Assembly: GCA_002342805.1 (NCBI GenBank)
Contig: DDQW01000063.1
Coordinates: 1 to 44,388, forward strand
From: Clostridiales bacterium UBA2432
GTDB taxonomy: Bacteria; Bacillota; Clostridia; Lachnospirales; Vallitaleaceae
DNA length: 44,388 bases
Direction of reading: 5' to 3'
Shown in pieces: positions 1-7,288 of the stretch (position 1 is the stretch's first letter; every line of letters starts with the position of its first letter). The notes below the pieces were generated by a model. The model had not been told where the DNA came from. It did no database searches and saw only the letters and a list, made by a program, of their open reading frames with translations. Made by a program: the position numbers and the translations under genes.

Positions 1-34
1 AGGACCACGAATTAGAAAAAACTGAAATATGTAA

Positions 35-63
35 TTGTTGAGTTTGAGTTCACATAGTATAAT
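35..63 (+). promoter_or_regulatory. Candidate sigma-A promoter at the left edge
   Basis: TTGTTG at 35-40 and a perfect TATAAT at 58-63 are separated by 17 bases. The predicted start near 70-71 falls exactly where the 5' arm of a long inverted repeat begins (71-152), so the promoter would drive the candidate small RNA described next. AT-rich DNA makes chance matches common, so confidence is moderate. Confidence 0.45.
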
Positions 64-70
64 AAGCATA

Positions 71-162
71 ATAGTAGGTGTTTTTTCCACTTTGTTGTTT
101 GTTTATGTGTGAGAACTTAACAATATAACATAGATGTAAAAAACGCTACTATTTTTTATTTT
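71..162 (+). ncRNA. Candidate ~90-nt small RNA closed by a terminal stem
   Basis: Bases 71-77 (ATAGTAG) pair with 146-152 (CTACTAT), and after a small internal loop the T-run 81-86 pairs with the A-run 138-143. The 3' arm is followed by a T-rich tract (151-163), as in an intrinsic terminator. The promoter-like 35-63 places the start at about 71, so the entire transcript would be enclosed by this stem. The loop holds short complementary segments (TTGTT near 94 and AACAA near 119). No known RNA family was recognised. It could also be the remnant of a small mobile element or simply an AT-rich coincidence. Confidence 0.3.
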
Positions 163-190
163 CTAATTAGTTTTAGTGAGAGAAAAATTT

Positions 191-229
191 AAGATACAAT
201 GTATCTTGGCTAGCCATCGCACCAGCGAT
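191..229. repeat. Two adjacent short inverted repeats
   Basis: AAGATACA-A-TGTATCTT at 191-207 is a perfect palindrome around one central base, and ATCGC-ACCA-GCGAT at 216-229 is a 5-bp hairpin. They lie 50-90 bases upstream of a doubtful small ORF. They could be operator half-sites or structure in a leader; nothing decides between these. Apart from these and the candidate RNA, no gene is supported in 1-279. Confidence 0.35.
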
Positions 230-279
230 TTGGTACAATATTAAGTGACTAGTTTTTAACAAAGGTGATGGGAGACAAT

Positions 280-459
280 ATGATGCTACTCTTTAAAGAG
301 GAAGTGGCTCAGTATAGGGGAGACACTTCAGCTAAAAAACAAATCCGTAAGTTAATGATAAAAGTGAATAAAAAGAAAACCAAAGATAGGTTATTGGTTT
401 TCTTTGCGTGTCAAAATCTGAGTGCCCAGGTCGGTATATGCCCTAAGGAAGGAGAGTGA
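280..459 (+). CDS. Doubtful small ORF, 59 residues, possibly a gene remnant
   Basis: ATG codons at 280 and 283 follow a GGGAG ribosome-binding site at 269-273. The peptide is Lys-rich in its first half and has no recognisable domain. A perfect 12-bp hairpin (372-405) lies within the ORF, and its codons after the hairpin run into the leader of the next gene. That pattern suits a truncated or decayed gene, or noncoding DNA, better than an intact gene. No function is proposed. Confidence 0.2.
   Translation: MMLLFKEEVAQYRGDTSAKKQIRKLMIKVNKKKTKDRLLVFFACQNLSAQVGICPKEGE
372..405 (+). terminator. Perfect 12-bp inverted repeat, possible terminator
   Basis: AAAGAAAACCAA at 372-383 and TTGGTTTTCTTT at 394-405 are perfect reverse complements around a 10-base loop. 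The 3' arm itself is T-rich but no T-run follows it (GCGTGTC), so termination would be weak. It sits 65 bases before the first lipoprotein start and may separate that gene from upstream transcription, or may be a leader hairpin. Confidence 0.4.
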
Positions 460-469
460 GAAACTGATT

Positions 470-1096
470 ATGAGAGCATTTGTTCTTGCAACATGTTTAT
501 TGATGCTAATAGGATGCACAAATGAAATGAATAATACTCAAAATATTGAAGATTTAACCAAAGAATTGAAAATAAAAGAAATTCAATTTAATGCATTAAA
601 AATTCCATACGACGAGTATGAAAATATCTATAATAAGCTATATCCAAAGGAAGCCAAATTAGAAAACAAAGTATTGATTGCCGGAATAATTGAAGGCAAA
701 GAACTTAAAGGACTTGATGTTCATGAAATGATGACGTATGTGGCCAATAAAGTTGAAATAGATTTAGAAGAAGTAATAAAGGCGTATCAATATAAAGACG
801 TGGAAGTCAAATTAAGTGATGTATTAAGTGGAAATACATCAGAGCAATACTATGTATTTTGGACAACATCAATGGAAATCCAAAACAAAAAGGTTTGTCA
901 TACAGGCTATTATCAATATGAACGTATTCATGGAGAGTATAAAATTATCAATAAGGAAGCAGACCATCTGATTTATCCTGATCATGAAAATAAGTTTTCT
1001 TCATTATCAGAAGCAAAAAATAGTTTGAAATATCAAGAATGGAAAGGAAAAGAAATTGTATATAGCAATGATTTTAAGGTGGAACTAAATGACTAA
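470..1096 (+). CDS. Predicted lipoprotein of unknown function
   Basis: The protein starts MRAFVLATCLLMLIGC: a short basic N-terminus, a hydrophobic core and a lipobox (LIGC), so it should be exported, lipidated on Cys16 and held on the outer face of the membrane. About 190 polar, Lys/Glu-rich residues follow, with no family I recognise. The start is uncertain. ATG 470 gives the natural signal peptide but lies 15 bases after the AAGGAAGGAG ribosome site (445-454); CTG 464 or ATT 467 would be better spaced, and the frame opens at GTG 422. The end overlaps the next membrane protein by 8 bp, which suggests translational coupling. It is the first of four little-characterised genes in an AT-rich stretch. 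Confidence 0.75.
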   Translation: MRAFVLATCLLMLIGCTNEMNNTQNIEDLTKELKIKEIQFNALKIPYDEYENIYNKLYPKEAKLENKVLIAGIIEGKELKGLDVHEMMTYVANKVEIDLEEVIKAYQYKDVEVKLSDVLSGNTSEQYYVFWTTSMEIQNKKVCHTGYYQYERIHGEYKIINKEADHLIYPDHENKFSSLSEAKNSLKYQEWKGKEIVYSNDFKVELND

Positions 1097-1742
1097 TTTA
1101 GAATTACGTAGATTATTTTACAATTTTATATGTGTGATTGTAATTGCACTAATTTCATGTAACTTTTTCAGCAAATATGGTGATTATTCATTGCTTTTGA
1201 TGATATCAATAGCATGGGTTTTGATAACGACAGTGGTTTTTCTTCTTGTTAAGACTAGAATTATTTCACTGATATATAGTTTTTTTAATGCCTTCATGGC
1301 GGGAATGGCAATGGCAGTTTATTTTTTAAAAGCGGATAATTTTGAAATTATTCAACCCCAAACAGTGTTTATATTAATCATTTTGATTGGGGTAAATTAT
1401 ATCCTGTTCACATTATCTTTGAATACTGAGAAAATATCGAAGTGGATGCTCTTGTTATGGCTTGGAATGATTGTAGGTGGATTATATTTATGGGGCTTAA
1501 GAGGTTTGGTACAAGCGAGCTGGTTAGTATTTATATCAATAATTGGCTTCATGCTAAATATTGCAATTGTGAAATTTAGCTCTGATGGTAGGAAAATTGA
1601 TATTTATAAAGTGATTAGCTTATATTCAATGTTAGAATTCGGTGGAATATTTTTTCTTGTGATTACAATAATAAGTGAAGGCGATACGTTAGATTTACTT
1701 AACGGAGCGGAACCGGAACTTAGAAAGAAGAGAAAAATATAG
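1089..1742 (+). CDS. Polytopic membrane protein of unknown function
   Basis: This 217-residue protein is mostly hydrophobic, with about six or seven membrane segments (roughly residues 10-25, 33-52, 57-78, 90-108, 118-136, 140-160 and 178-195) and a charged C-terminal tail ending in Lys/Arg. No transporter, enzyme or sensor motif was recognised. The gene starts within the last codons of the upstream lipoprotein (8-bp overlap) and is followed after 22 bases by a second lipoprotein. The most economical inference is that these three products form one envelope-associated unit, but nothing in the sequence states what it does. Confidence 0.7.
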   Translation: MTNLELRRLFYNFICVIVIALISCNFFSKYGDYSLLLMISIAWVLITTVVFLLVKTRIISLIYSFFNAFMAGMAMAVYFLKADNFEIIQPQTVFILIILIGVNYILFTLSLNTEKISKWMLLLWLGMIVGGLYLWGLRGLVQASWLVFISIIGFMLNIAIVKFSSDGRKIDIYKVISLYSMLEFGGIFFLVITIISEGDTLDLLNGAEPELRKKRKI

Positions 1743-1764
1743 AAAAAATTATTGGAGGCGTTAA

Positions 1765-2346
1765 ATGAATTTAAAGTATATACTTATGATTATGTCAATA
1801 TTCATATTTGTTGCTTGTGCCAAATCAAATACCGAAAACCCAACATCAATAAATATAGAATCCCGTGAGATTTTTGATGAGGATAATAGGGCAACTAAAA
1901 TTCATATTGATCCGTTTGCATCTGAATATATAAATATAGATTATCGTGGTGAAAAAAGATATCAATTAGATATTGAAATATGGTCCAAAGGCGAAGTTAT
2001 AAGTCAAGAGACCAAGCTTTTAGATATAGAACTAAAAAAGTATTATGGGATATCCATGGAAGTCGATGAAAGGGATTCTGAAACCTTTAACGTTGTTATA
2101 GGTATGTATGAAAAAGATTCCGTTTTTGGGTCAGATTTTGATATTACGGTTGATAAAAATGACAGTAAGCTAAATGGTAGAGTTGAGAGTAAGCACATTG
2201 AACCGAAGGTCTTTAATGACGGAGAAGATATATTACTGTGGGGATTGCATAGATTTGACAATGGTTTTGACGTATTTGAAGATGGCTATGAAGCAGCATC
2301 GAATATGGAGTGGTCAATATTATTTATTTTAAAACCGTATGAGTAA
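1765..2346 (+). CDS. Second predicted lipoprotein of unknown function
   Basis: A clear ribosome site (TTGGAGGCG, about 1752-1760) precedes ATG 1765. The N-terminus MNLKYILMIMSIFIFVAC is a lipoprotein signal with lipobox FVAC, giving lipidation on Cys18. The mature part of about 175 residues is acidic, rich in Asp/Glu and aromatic residues, with alternating hydrophobic spacing that suggests a beta-rich extracellular domain. No family was recognised. An alternative in-frame start of the downstream DUF6273 gene (ATG 2339) overlaps its end by 8 bp. Confidence 0.75.
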   Translation: MNLKYILMIMSIFIFVACAKSNTENPTSINIESREIFDEDNRATKIHIDPFASEYINIDYRGEKRYQLDIEIWSKGEVISQETKLLDIELKKYYGISMEVDERDSETFNVVIGMYEKDSVFGSDFDITVDKNDSKLNGRVESKHIEPKVFNDGEDILLWGLHRFDNGFDVFEDGYEAASNMEWSILFILKPYE

Positions 2347-2377
2347 AGGAAGAATTTGCTTTGGTAGGGAGGGAAAT

Positions 2378-2986
2378 ATGCAAGTAGGAGGTATAATAGC
2401 ATTTGGTAATTACGAATGGAGAGTATTAGAGGTTCAAAACGATAGGGTGCTTATTATAACAGAGTGTATTATTGAACAGCGCCCTTATCATGATACTTAC
2501 AAGGAGATAACATGGGCAGATTGTTCGTTAAGAAAATATCTTAATACTGAATTTTACAATAAATTCAATGTGAAGGATCAAACAAGAATAATGCCGGTTA
2601 TAAACAAAAATCTCAATAATCATTGGTATGGATCAGAAGGAGGGGAAGATACAAAGGACAACATATTTTTGCTAAGTACTGAGGAAGTTGTTTGTAAATA
2701 TTTTGGTGACAGTAGTTCAAAACTTTATAACCCGGGAAAAAATCAAAGATACTGGTTTCAAAGAAAAGATAACAACAACAGTAAACGTATTGCGAAACTT
2801 GAAAAGAATAAAAAGAGTGTCTGGTGGTGGTGGCTTCGGTCGCCTGGACGCGTCAATGTTAAAACGGTCTATATCCATGGAGATGGGAATATAGGTATTC
2901 AAGGAAATAATATTTTACAAGGTAATATTAGTGATGGTCGATGTACAGGTGGTGTAAGACCAGCCTTATGGTTGAGAAGGAGTTAA
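2378..2986 (+). CDS. DUF6273-type protein
   Basis: The 202-residue protein has the layout of the DUF6273 family: an N-terminal beta segment (FGNYEWRVLEVQ, residues 9-20), a W-x-x-x-LRKYLN segment near 46-56, the WWWWLRSPG block at 149-157 and the closing GGVRPALWLR at 191-200. The family is common in Firmicutes and phage-like or surface proteins, and its molecular role is not settled. ATG 2378 is chosen because AGGGAGGG at 2366-2373 precedes it and the domain begins right there; an earlier in-frame ATG at 2339 is possible. There is no signal peptide, unlike the two lipoproteins before it. Its TAA shares a base with ATG 2986 of the next frame. Confidence 0.75.
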   Translation: MQVGGIIAFGNYEWRVLEVQNDRVLIITECIIEQRPYHDTYKEITWADCSLRKYLNTEFYNKFNVKDQTRIMPVINKNLNNHWYGSEGGEDTKDNIFLLSTEEVVCKYFGDSSSKLYNPGKNQRYWFQRKDNNNSKRIAKLEKNKKSVWWWWLRSPGRVNVKTVYIHGDGNIGIQGNNILQGNISDGRCTGGVRPALWLRRS

Positions 2987-2988
2987 TG

Positions 2989-3789
2989 ATGATTAGAAAA
3001 TTAATCGAAGAAGATAGAAATAATGTACTGGATTTTTTAAGTCATGAGCCATCCATCAATCTGTTCATTATTGGCGATGTTGAAGCGTTTGGTTTTGAAG
3101 AAACTTTTCAAACTTTGTGGGGACAGTTTTCTGATGATGGACAACTAGAAGGGGTGCTGCTAAAGTTTTACGAAAGCTATATTCCGTATTTTACCAAACC
3201 GACTTTTGATATCAATGACTTTATGAAGATTATCTTAAATCATAATGGTACAGCCATTATTTCCGGAAAAGAAAGTCTTCTAAAAAAGTTCGACGCTTGT
3301 TTGCCGGAGCATACAAGAAAATCAACATATTTTTGTGAATTAACACATCAAGATCAACTTATAAATCTTGAGAATATGGATTTAGTAAAAAAGGCTGAAG
3401 ATAAAGATGCTGAAAGAATTTATAAGTTCATTGAGACCATTGAAGAATTTAATAGCGCTAGTAATTCGGTAGATCGGATTAAACATACCATAAAAACAGG
3501 AACAGGCAGAATTTTTTATATGGAAAATGATATAGGTGAGATGGTTTCAGTTGCTCAAACGTCAGCGGAAAATTCACAATCCGCAATGATTGTCGGTGTA
3601 GCGACACTTAAAGAGTATCGAGGAAAAGGATTTATGCACATGTGTTTGACCAAGCTTTGTGCTGATGTGATGTCAGAAGGCAAGACCTTATGTTTGTTTT
3701 ATGATAATCCCCAAGCGGGAAAAATATATCATAAGCTTGGATTTGAAACGATTGACAACTGGATGATGCTTACAATAGGCGAGTCCTAA
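2989..3789 (+). CDS. GNAT-family N-acetyltransferase
   Basis: The product is 266 residues. The C-terminal half is a GNAT acetyltransferase domain: the strand VGVATLKEYRGKGFM (about 203-217) holds the acetyl-CoA pyrophosphate loop RGKG, and FYDNPQAGKIYHKLGFE (about 243-259) is the typical closing helix and strand. The N-terminal half has the reduced GNAT-like fold seen in two-domain family members. Substrate cannot be told. ATG 2989 is preferred over ATG 2986 because AAGGAG at 2977-2982 is then six bases away. The hydrogenase-like sensor gene begins 28 bases downstream, so the two are probably cotranscribed. Confidence 0.8.
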   Translation: MIRKLIEEDRNNVLDFLSHEPSINLFIIGDVEAFGFEETFQTLWGQFSDDGQLEGVLLKFYESYIPYFTKPTFDINDFMKIILNHNGTAIISGKESLLKKFDACLPEHTRKSTYFCELTHQDQLINLENMDLVKKAEDKDAERIYKFIETIEEFNSASNSVDRIKHTIKTGTGRIFYMENDIGEMVSVAQTSAENSQSAMIVGVATLKEYRGKGFMHMCLTKLCADVMSEGKTLCLFYDNPQAGKIYHKLGFETIDNWMMLTIGES

Positions 3790-3817
3790 TAACATAAAAA
3801 TACGAAGGAGGCACAAC

Positions 3818-5758
3818 ATGGAACAACTACTTAATGAAAGACTCTATTTGGATGAAGAAAAATGTGTGGGGTGTAATCAATGTATAGGGAACTGCCCCAT
3901 ACCCGGAGCAAATATTGCTTACTTACTGGAAGGAAATAATCGGGTGAAAATCAATTCGGAGCGTTGCATACATTGTGGTGAATGTATTCGTGTTTGTGAA
4001 CATGAAGCTAGACAATTTAGCGATGATACGGAAAGATTTTTTGAGGATTTGAAGAAAGGGGATGCAATTTCAATTATTGCTGCACCTGCCATTATCGTTA
4101 ATGTGCCGGATTATAAAAAGCTTTTTGGATATCTGAAGAGTCTTGGCGTTAAGGTTATACATGATGTGTCATTTGGTGCGGATATTACGGTTTGGGCATA
4201 CTTGGAAGTCATAAAAAAGGAGCAAGTAAGTAGTATGATTGCCCAGCCTTGTCCTTCAATTGTAACATTTGTCGAAAAATATCAGCCGGAACTTATTGAA
4301 CAATTATCGCCAATACATAGTCCCATGATGTGTACCGCAATCTATATGAAGGATTATAAGAAAATCACAGATAAAATCGGATTTTTGTCTCCATGCATCG
4401 GTAAAGGAGATGAGATTGACGATGTAAATACCAACAATTATATAGAATATAACATTACCTATAAAAAGTTACTTGACTACCTTACGGAAAATAAAATCGA
4501 TTATAGTAACTACGATTCACTTGATTTTGATGATTTGCAGGCGAGTTTAGGTGTTTTATTTAGCCGACCGGGTGGACTAAAAGAAAATGTTGAGTATTTT
4601 AATCAAGAAGCATGGATTCGTCAAATAGAAGGACCGCATCATGTATATGAATATTTAGAAGAATATAAGGAATCCTTAAATCAAGGCAAAGAGTTACCCT
4701 TACTTTTGGATGTATTGAATTGTAGTTATGGATGTAATTTCGGAACAGGAACTCAGCAAAATGTTCTTGAACGAACCATGTCACTTGATGAGGTGGATCT
4801 TGCCTTCAATAAAAGAAAAAAAGAAAAAAGCTCTGAGAAAATTGGTCTTATTAAAAAGAAAAAAATCAATGCAAGCTATAAATTTTTTACAAAGACATTA
4901 AACGTCGATTCTTTTAGAAGAATGTATAACAACGAGGGTCTTTCCCTTGATCTAGATGCTCCTAAAAGTGTTGATATGAGTGAAATCTATAAAGAAATGA
5001 ATAAGTTGGATGAAGAAAGTCAAAAGATTAATTGCGCAGCATGTGGATATAATTCCTGTGAAAAAATGGTAACTGCAATCTTCAATAACTTAAATGTAGC
5101 GAGCAACTGTATTGACTTTAATAAAAAATCAGTGGAAATTGAAAAAGAAATGATGGCTGCCAAACAAGAACAATTAGATTTAGTGGAAGAGATGAAAAAG
5201 ATTTCGGAACAACGCTTACAAGAAGCGGATGAAATCGGTAAAGAAATCAAGGTCATCTTAAATTCTATTGATACAGTGACACAAGGCAATGAAGTCAATG
5301 CAAAAGGTGTAAGTAAAATTAGTGAGCAAAGTTACGAAATTGATGACATCAATAAGATGCTAAATAATAGGGTGACAGATATGGAAGGGAAAATTCGCCG
5401 CTTTACTGAAGCGAGTAATCAAATTGTTGCGATTGCAAATCAAACGAATCTATTAGCCTTAAATGCGGCTATTGAGTCAGCGCGAGCAGGAGAACATGGA
5501 AAAGGATTTTCGGTTGTTGCTGAAGAGGTAAAAAAATTAGCTGAACAATCAAAATATATTGCGGAAAGCACACAAGAAGAACAGCGGTCCATGCTTGATG
5601 CTATTTTGGCTATTGTAAAAATTGCCAAGCGTATTGATGAGCGCCTCAATGTAATGAATGGTTCTATAGATAATATTTCTGCATCAATTGAAGAAATAAC
5701 TGCAAACACAGAAGAAATATCCAGTTCTGCACATAAAGTGATTGATAAGATTGGATAA
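3818..5758 (+). CDS. [FeFe]-hydrogenase-like sensor fused to chemoreceptor signalling domain
   Basis: Four modules are visible in 646 residues. Residues 16-60 carry two [4Fe-4S] ferredoxin motifs (Cys16/19/22/26 and 50/53/56/60). Residues 80-315 are an [FeFe]-hydrogenase large-subunit domain keeping four H-cluster cysteines (145 in QPCPS, 193 in SPCIGK, 302 and 306 in NCSYGC), plus Lys196 and Glu199. Residues 400-432 are a further Fe-S domain (Cys406/409/414/431). Residues 440-646 are a methyl-accepting coiled coil with its conserved tip near 534-570 (NQTNLLALNAAIESARAGEH). No membrane segment, HAMP domain or signal peptide is present, so the receptor is cytoplasmic. The catalytic proton-relay Cys of true hydrogenases is Pro144 here and the Met before the CxxxC motif is Leu300, which fits a sensor of H2 or redox state rather than an enzyme. 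A strong ribosome site (AAGGAGG) precedes ATG 3818. Confidence 0.88.
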   Translation: MEQLLNERLYLDEEKCVGCNQCIGNCPIPGANIAYLLEGNNRVKINSERCIHCGECIRVCEHEARQFSDDTERFFEDLKKGDAISIIAAPAIIVNVPDYKKLFGYLKSLGVKVIHDVSFGADITVWAYLEVIKKEQVSSMIAQPCPSIVTFVEKYQPELIEQLSPIHSPMMCTAIYMKDYKKITDKIGFLSPCIGKGDEIDDVNTNNYIEYNITYKKLLDYLTENKIDYSNYDSLDFDDLQASLGVLFSRPGGLKENVEYFNQEAWIRQIEGPHHVYEYLEEYKESLNQGKELPLLLDVLNCSYGCNFGTGTQQNVLERTMSLDEVDLAFNKRKKEKSSEKIGLIKKKKINASYKFFTKTLNVDSFRRMYNNEGLSLDLDAPKSVDMSEIYKEMNKLDEESQKINCAACGYNSCEKMVTAIFNNLNVASNCIDFNKKSVEIEKEMMAAKQEQLDLVEEMKKISEQRLQEADEIGKEIKVILNSIDTVTQGNEVNAKGVSKISEQSYEIDDINKMLNNRVTDMEGKIRRFTEASNQIVAIANQTNLLALNAAIESARAGEHGKGFSVVAEEVKKLAEQSKYIAESTQEEQRSMLDAILAIVKIAKRIDERLNVMNGSIDNISASIEEITANTEEISSSAHKVIDKIG

Positions 5759-5782
5759 TAGAATGTAAAAAAGGAGCTAAAT

Positions 5783-6649
5783 ATGCATTTTGTCAATGCC
5801 AAGAATATCCTATCTGCAAATAATGGAATGAATATATATAGAGGATGTACGCATGGATGCATTTATTGCGATAGTCGCAGTAAGTGTTATAATTTTACGC
5901 ATGATTTCGAGGATATTGAAGTGAAACAAAATGCACCGCAGCTACTGGAACAACGACTTCGGTCAAAACGTAATAAGTGCATGATTGGAACAGGAGCCAT
6001 GTGTGATCCATATATGCACTGTGAAGAAGAATTAGGTTTAACACGACAATGTTTGGAAATCATCGAGAGATATGGGTTTGGATTGGCCATTCAAACCAAA
6101 TCCAATCGGATTCTTCGAGATTTAGATATTCTTAAACGTATTCATAAGAAGTCAAAATGTGTGGTGCAAATGACGTTGACAACATATGATGAAGATTTAT
6201 GCAAAATAATAGAACCTAAGGTGGCAACTACAAAACAACGTTTTGAAACCCTTGAGATATTTAGGGACAATAACATACCGACTGTGGTATGGTTTTCGCC
6301 CATATTACCTTTTATTAATGATAGCAAAGAGAACCTAGAAGGCATATTGGAGTATTGCATCCAAGCGAAAGTTCATGGGATTATCAATTTTGGAATGGGC
6401 CTTACACTAAGAGAAGGAGACCGTGAGTATTTTTATGATGCTCTTGATCGTTTTTTTCCGGGAATGCGCTCACGTTACCATCAAAAATATGGATATGCCT
6501 ATGAACTCTATAGCGACAACAATAAAGAACTTATGGAGATATTTAAAACAAGATGTCAAAAACACGGAATTCTATATGAACCTAAAGACGTCTTTACGTA
6601 TTTGAAGGCTTTTCCGGAAGAACCCTTTGAGCAGTTGTCATTGTTTTAG
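5783..6649 (+). CDS. SPL-family radical SAM protein
   Basis: The 288-residue protein opens with NIYRGCTHGCIYCDSR, whose CxxxCxxC motif (Cys22, 26, 29) binds the radical-SAM [4Fe-4S] cluster. The segment GTGAMCDPYMHCEEELGLTR and the following TIM-barrel pattern match the family annotated as spore-photoproduct-lyase-like (SPL) radical SAM proteins, which is distinct from genuine SplB and has unknown substrate. The gene starts 24 bases after the hydrogenase-like receptor, behind AAAAAGGAG, so the two are probably in one operon. A partnership between the Fe-S sensor and this Fe-S enzyme is possible but not shown. Confidence 0.82.
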   Translation: MHFVNAKNILSANNGMNIYRGCTHGCIYCDSRSKCYNFTHDFEDIEVKQNAPQLLEQRLRSKRNKCMIGTGAMCDPYMHCEEELGLTRQCLEIIERYGFGLAIQTKSNRILRDLDILKRIHKKSKCVVQMTLTTYDEDLCKIIEPKVATTKQRFETLEIFRDNNIPTVVWFSPILPFINDSKENLEGILEYCIQAKVHGIINFGMGLTLREGDREYFYDALDRFFPGMRSRYHQKYGYAYELYSDNNKELMEIFKTRCQKHGILYEPKDVFTYLKAFPEEPFEQLSLF

Positions 6650-6680
6650 TTTTTATAAATACTAGAATCAAAAAAAACTG

Positions 6681-6689
6681 TGCTATAAT
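6681..6689 (+). promoter_or_regulatory. Extended -10 promoter for the YdeI-like gene
   Basis: TGC followed by a perfect TATAAT (6684-6689) is an extended -10 element, 46 bases before ATG 6736. No good -35 is present at 17 bases, as is common for extended -10 promoters. Confidence 0.5.
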
Positions 6690-6735
6690 ATTTATAGTAG
6701 ATAATTTGATGATATTTTTGGAAAGGAAAATTGAT

Positions 6736-6984
6736 ATGAAGGCAAAAATCGGCACAGGAGTTGTCCATGAAGTGCCCGACGATTTAGAAATAGTATTAAG
6801 TGGCAATCCGGATTTGCTTGAGAAATGGAACAGTTTAACACCACTAGCACGTAATGAGTGGATTTGTTGGGTCATTAGTGTGAAAAAATCAGAAACCCGT
6901 GAAAAACATCTTGAACGATTGACTGAAGAAATCCTTGAAGGAAAAAGAAGGCCATGTTGTTGGCCGGGTTGTCCTCATCGGTGA
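6736..6984 (+). CDS. YdeI/OmpD-associated-type small protein
   Basis: The 82-residue protein matches the C-terminal YdeI/OmpD-associated domain: VPDDLEIVLSGNPDLLEKWNSL followed by LARNEWICWVISVKKSETREKHLERLTEEILEG. In other bacteria such proteins are linked to peptide or cationic-stress resistance, but the mechanism is unclear. Here the domain stands alone and ends in a Cys-containing tail (RRPCCWPGCPHR) that could bind metal. ATG 6736 is chosen over the in-frame ATG 6706 because GGAAAGG (6720-6726) lies just upstream and the earlier start would sit next to the promoter. It is flanked by its own promoter and a non-coding gap, so it is likely monocistronic. Confidence 0.75.
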   Translation: MKAKIGTGVVHEVPDDLEIVLSGNPDLLEKWNSLTPLARNEWICWVISVKKSETREKHLERLTEEILEGKRRPCCWPGCPHR

Positions 6985-7074
6985 GGTTGAGCCATTACAG
7001 AAAAAATTATCAAACTCTTAAATTTCTTTAAATAGTTCATAGGCTTTCAAGATAAATTATAGAAGGATGTGACG

Positions 7075-7158
7075 GTGATATTATTAGTTTCAAGACGTGT
7101 ACCGGCACCCATTATTGTAGCTTTAACGATTCTTGCCGGTATACTGACGGCATTTTAA
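7075..7158 (+). CDS. Possible 27-residue hydrophobic peptide
   Basis: A GTG at 7075 follows AGAAGGA (7061-7067) with seven bases between. The frame reads VILLVSRRVPAPIIVALTIL and ends AGILTAF before TAA: a short N-terminus, a basic pair, a Pro-containing turn and one membrane-spanning helix. That profile resembles small membrane peptides and type I toxins in general, but I recognise no family. A stronger reason for caution is that a 9-bp hairpin (7099-7142) covers most of the frame, so the region may instead be a structured leader or RNA. The rest of the 304-base gap 6985-7288 shows a 7-bp inverted repeat (GATAAAA near 7201, TTTTATC near 7245) and no other supportable gene. Confidence 0.35.
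   Translation: MILLVSRRVPAPIIVALTILAGILTAF
7099..7142 (+). other. 9-bp hairpin with a competing downstream copy of its 3' arm
   Basis: GTACCGGCA (7099-7107) pairs with TGCCGGTAT (7134-7142) over nine bases including one G-U pair. The 3' arm can alternatively pair with CGGCA at 7148-7152, and its core CCGGTAT is repeated at 7171-7177 immediately before CTTTTTT. Mutually exclusive stems followed by a T-run resemble an attenuator, which could act on suhB-like gene expression 112 bases further on. This is inference from pairing alone. Confidence 0.35.
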
Positions 7159-7288
7159 TCTGTGTCGGATCCGGTATCTTTTTTCATTTTTGACTTAAGC
7201 CAGATAAAACCTCCTAGTCTTTAATGACAGCATATGTTATTATGATTTTATCAGAAGTAGGGAAATAGCCAAATACAAGGAGAAAAGT

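Noticed and set aside
5440..5862. 140-residue minus-strand frame across the chemoreceptor tip
   Set aside because: It is antisense to the strongly conserved signalling domain and into the SPL gene start, with no ribosome site or family.
7147..7212. Minus-strand frame ending MKKDTGSDTD behind an AGGAGG
   Set aside because: No start codon lies at proper spacing from AGGAGG; the ATG gives only ten residues.
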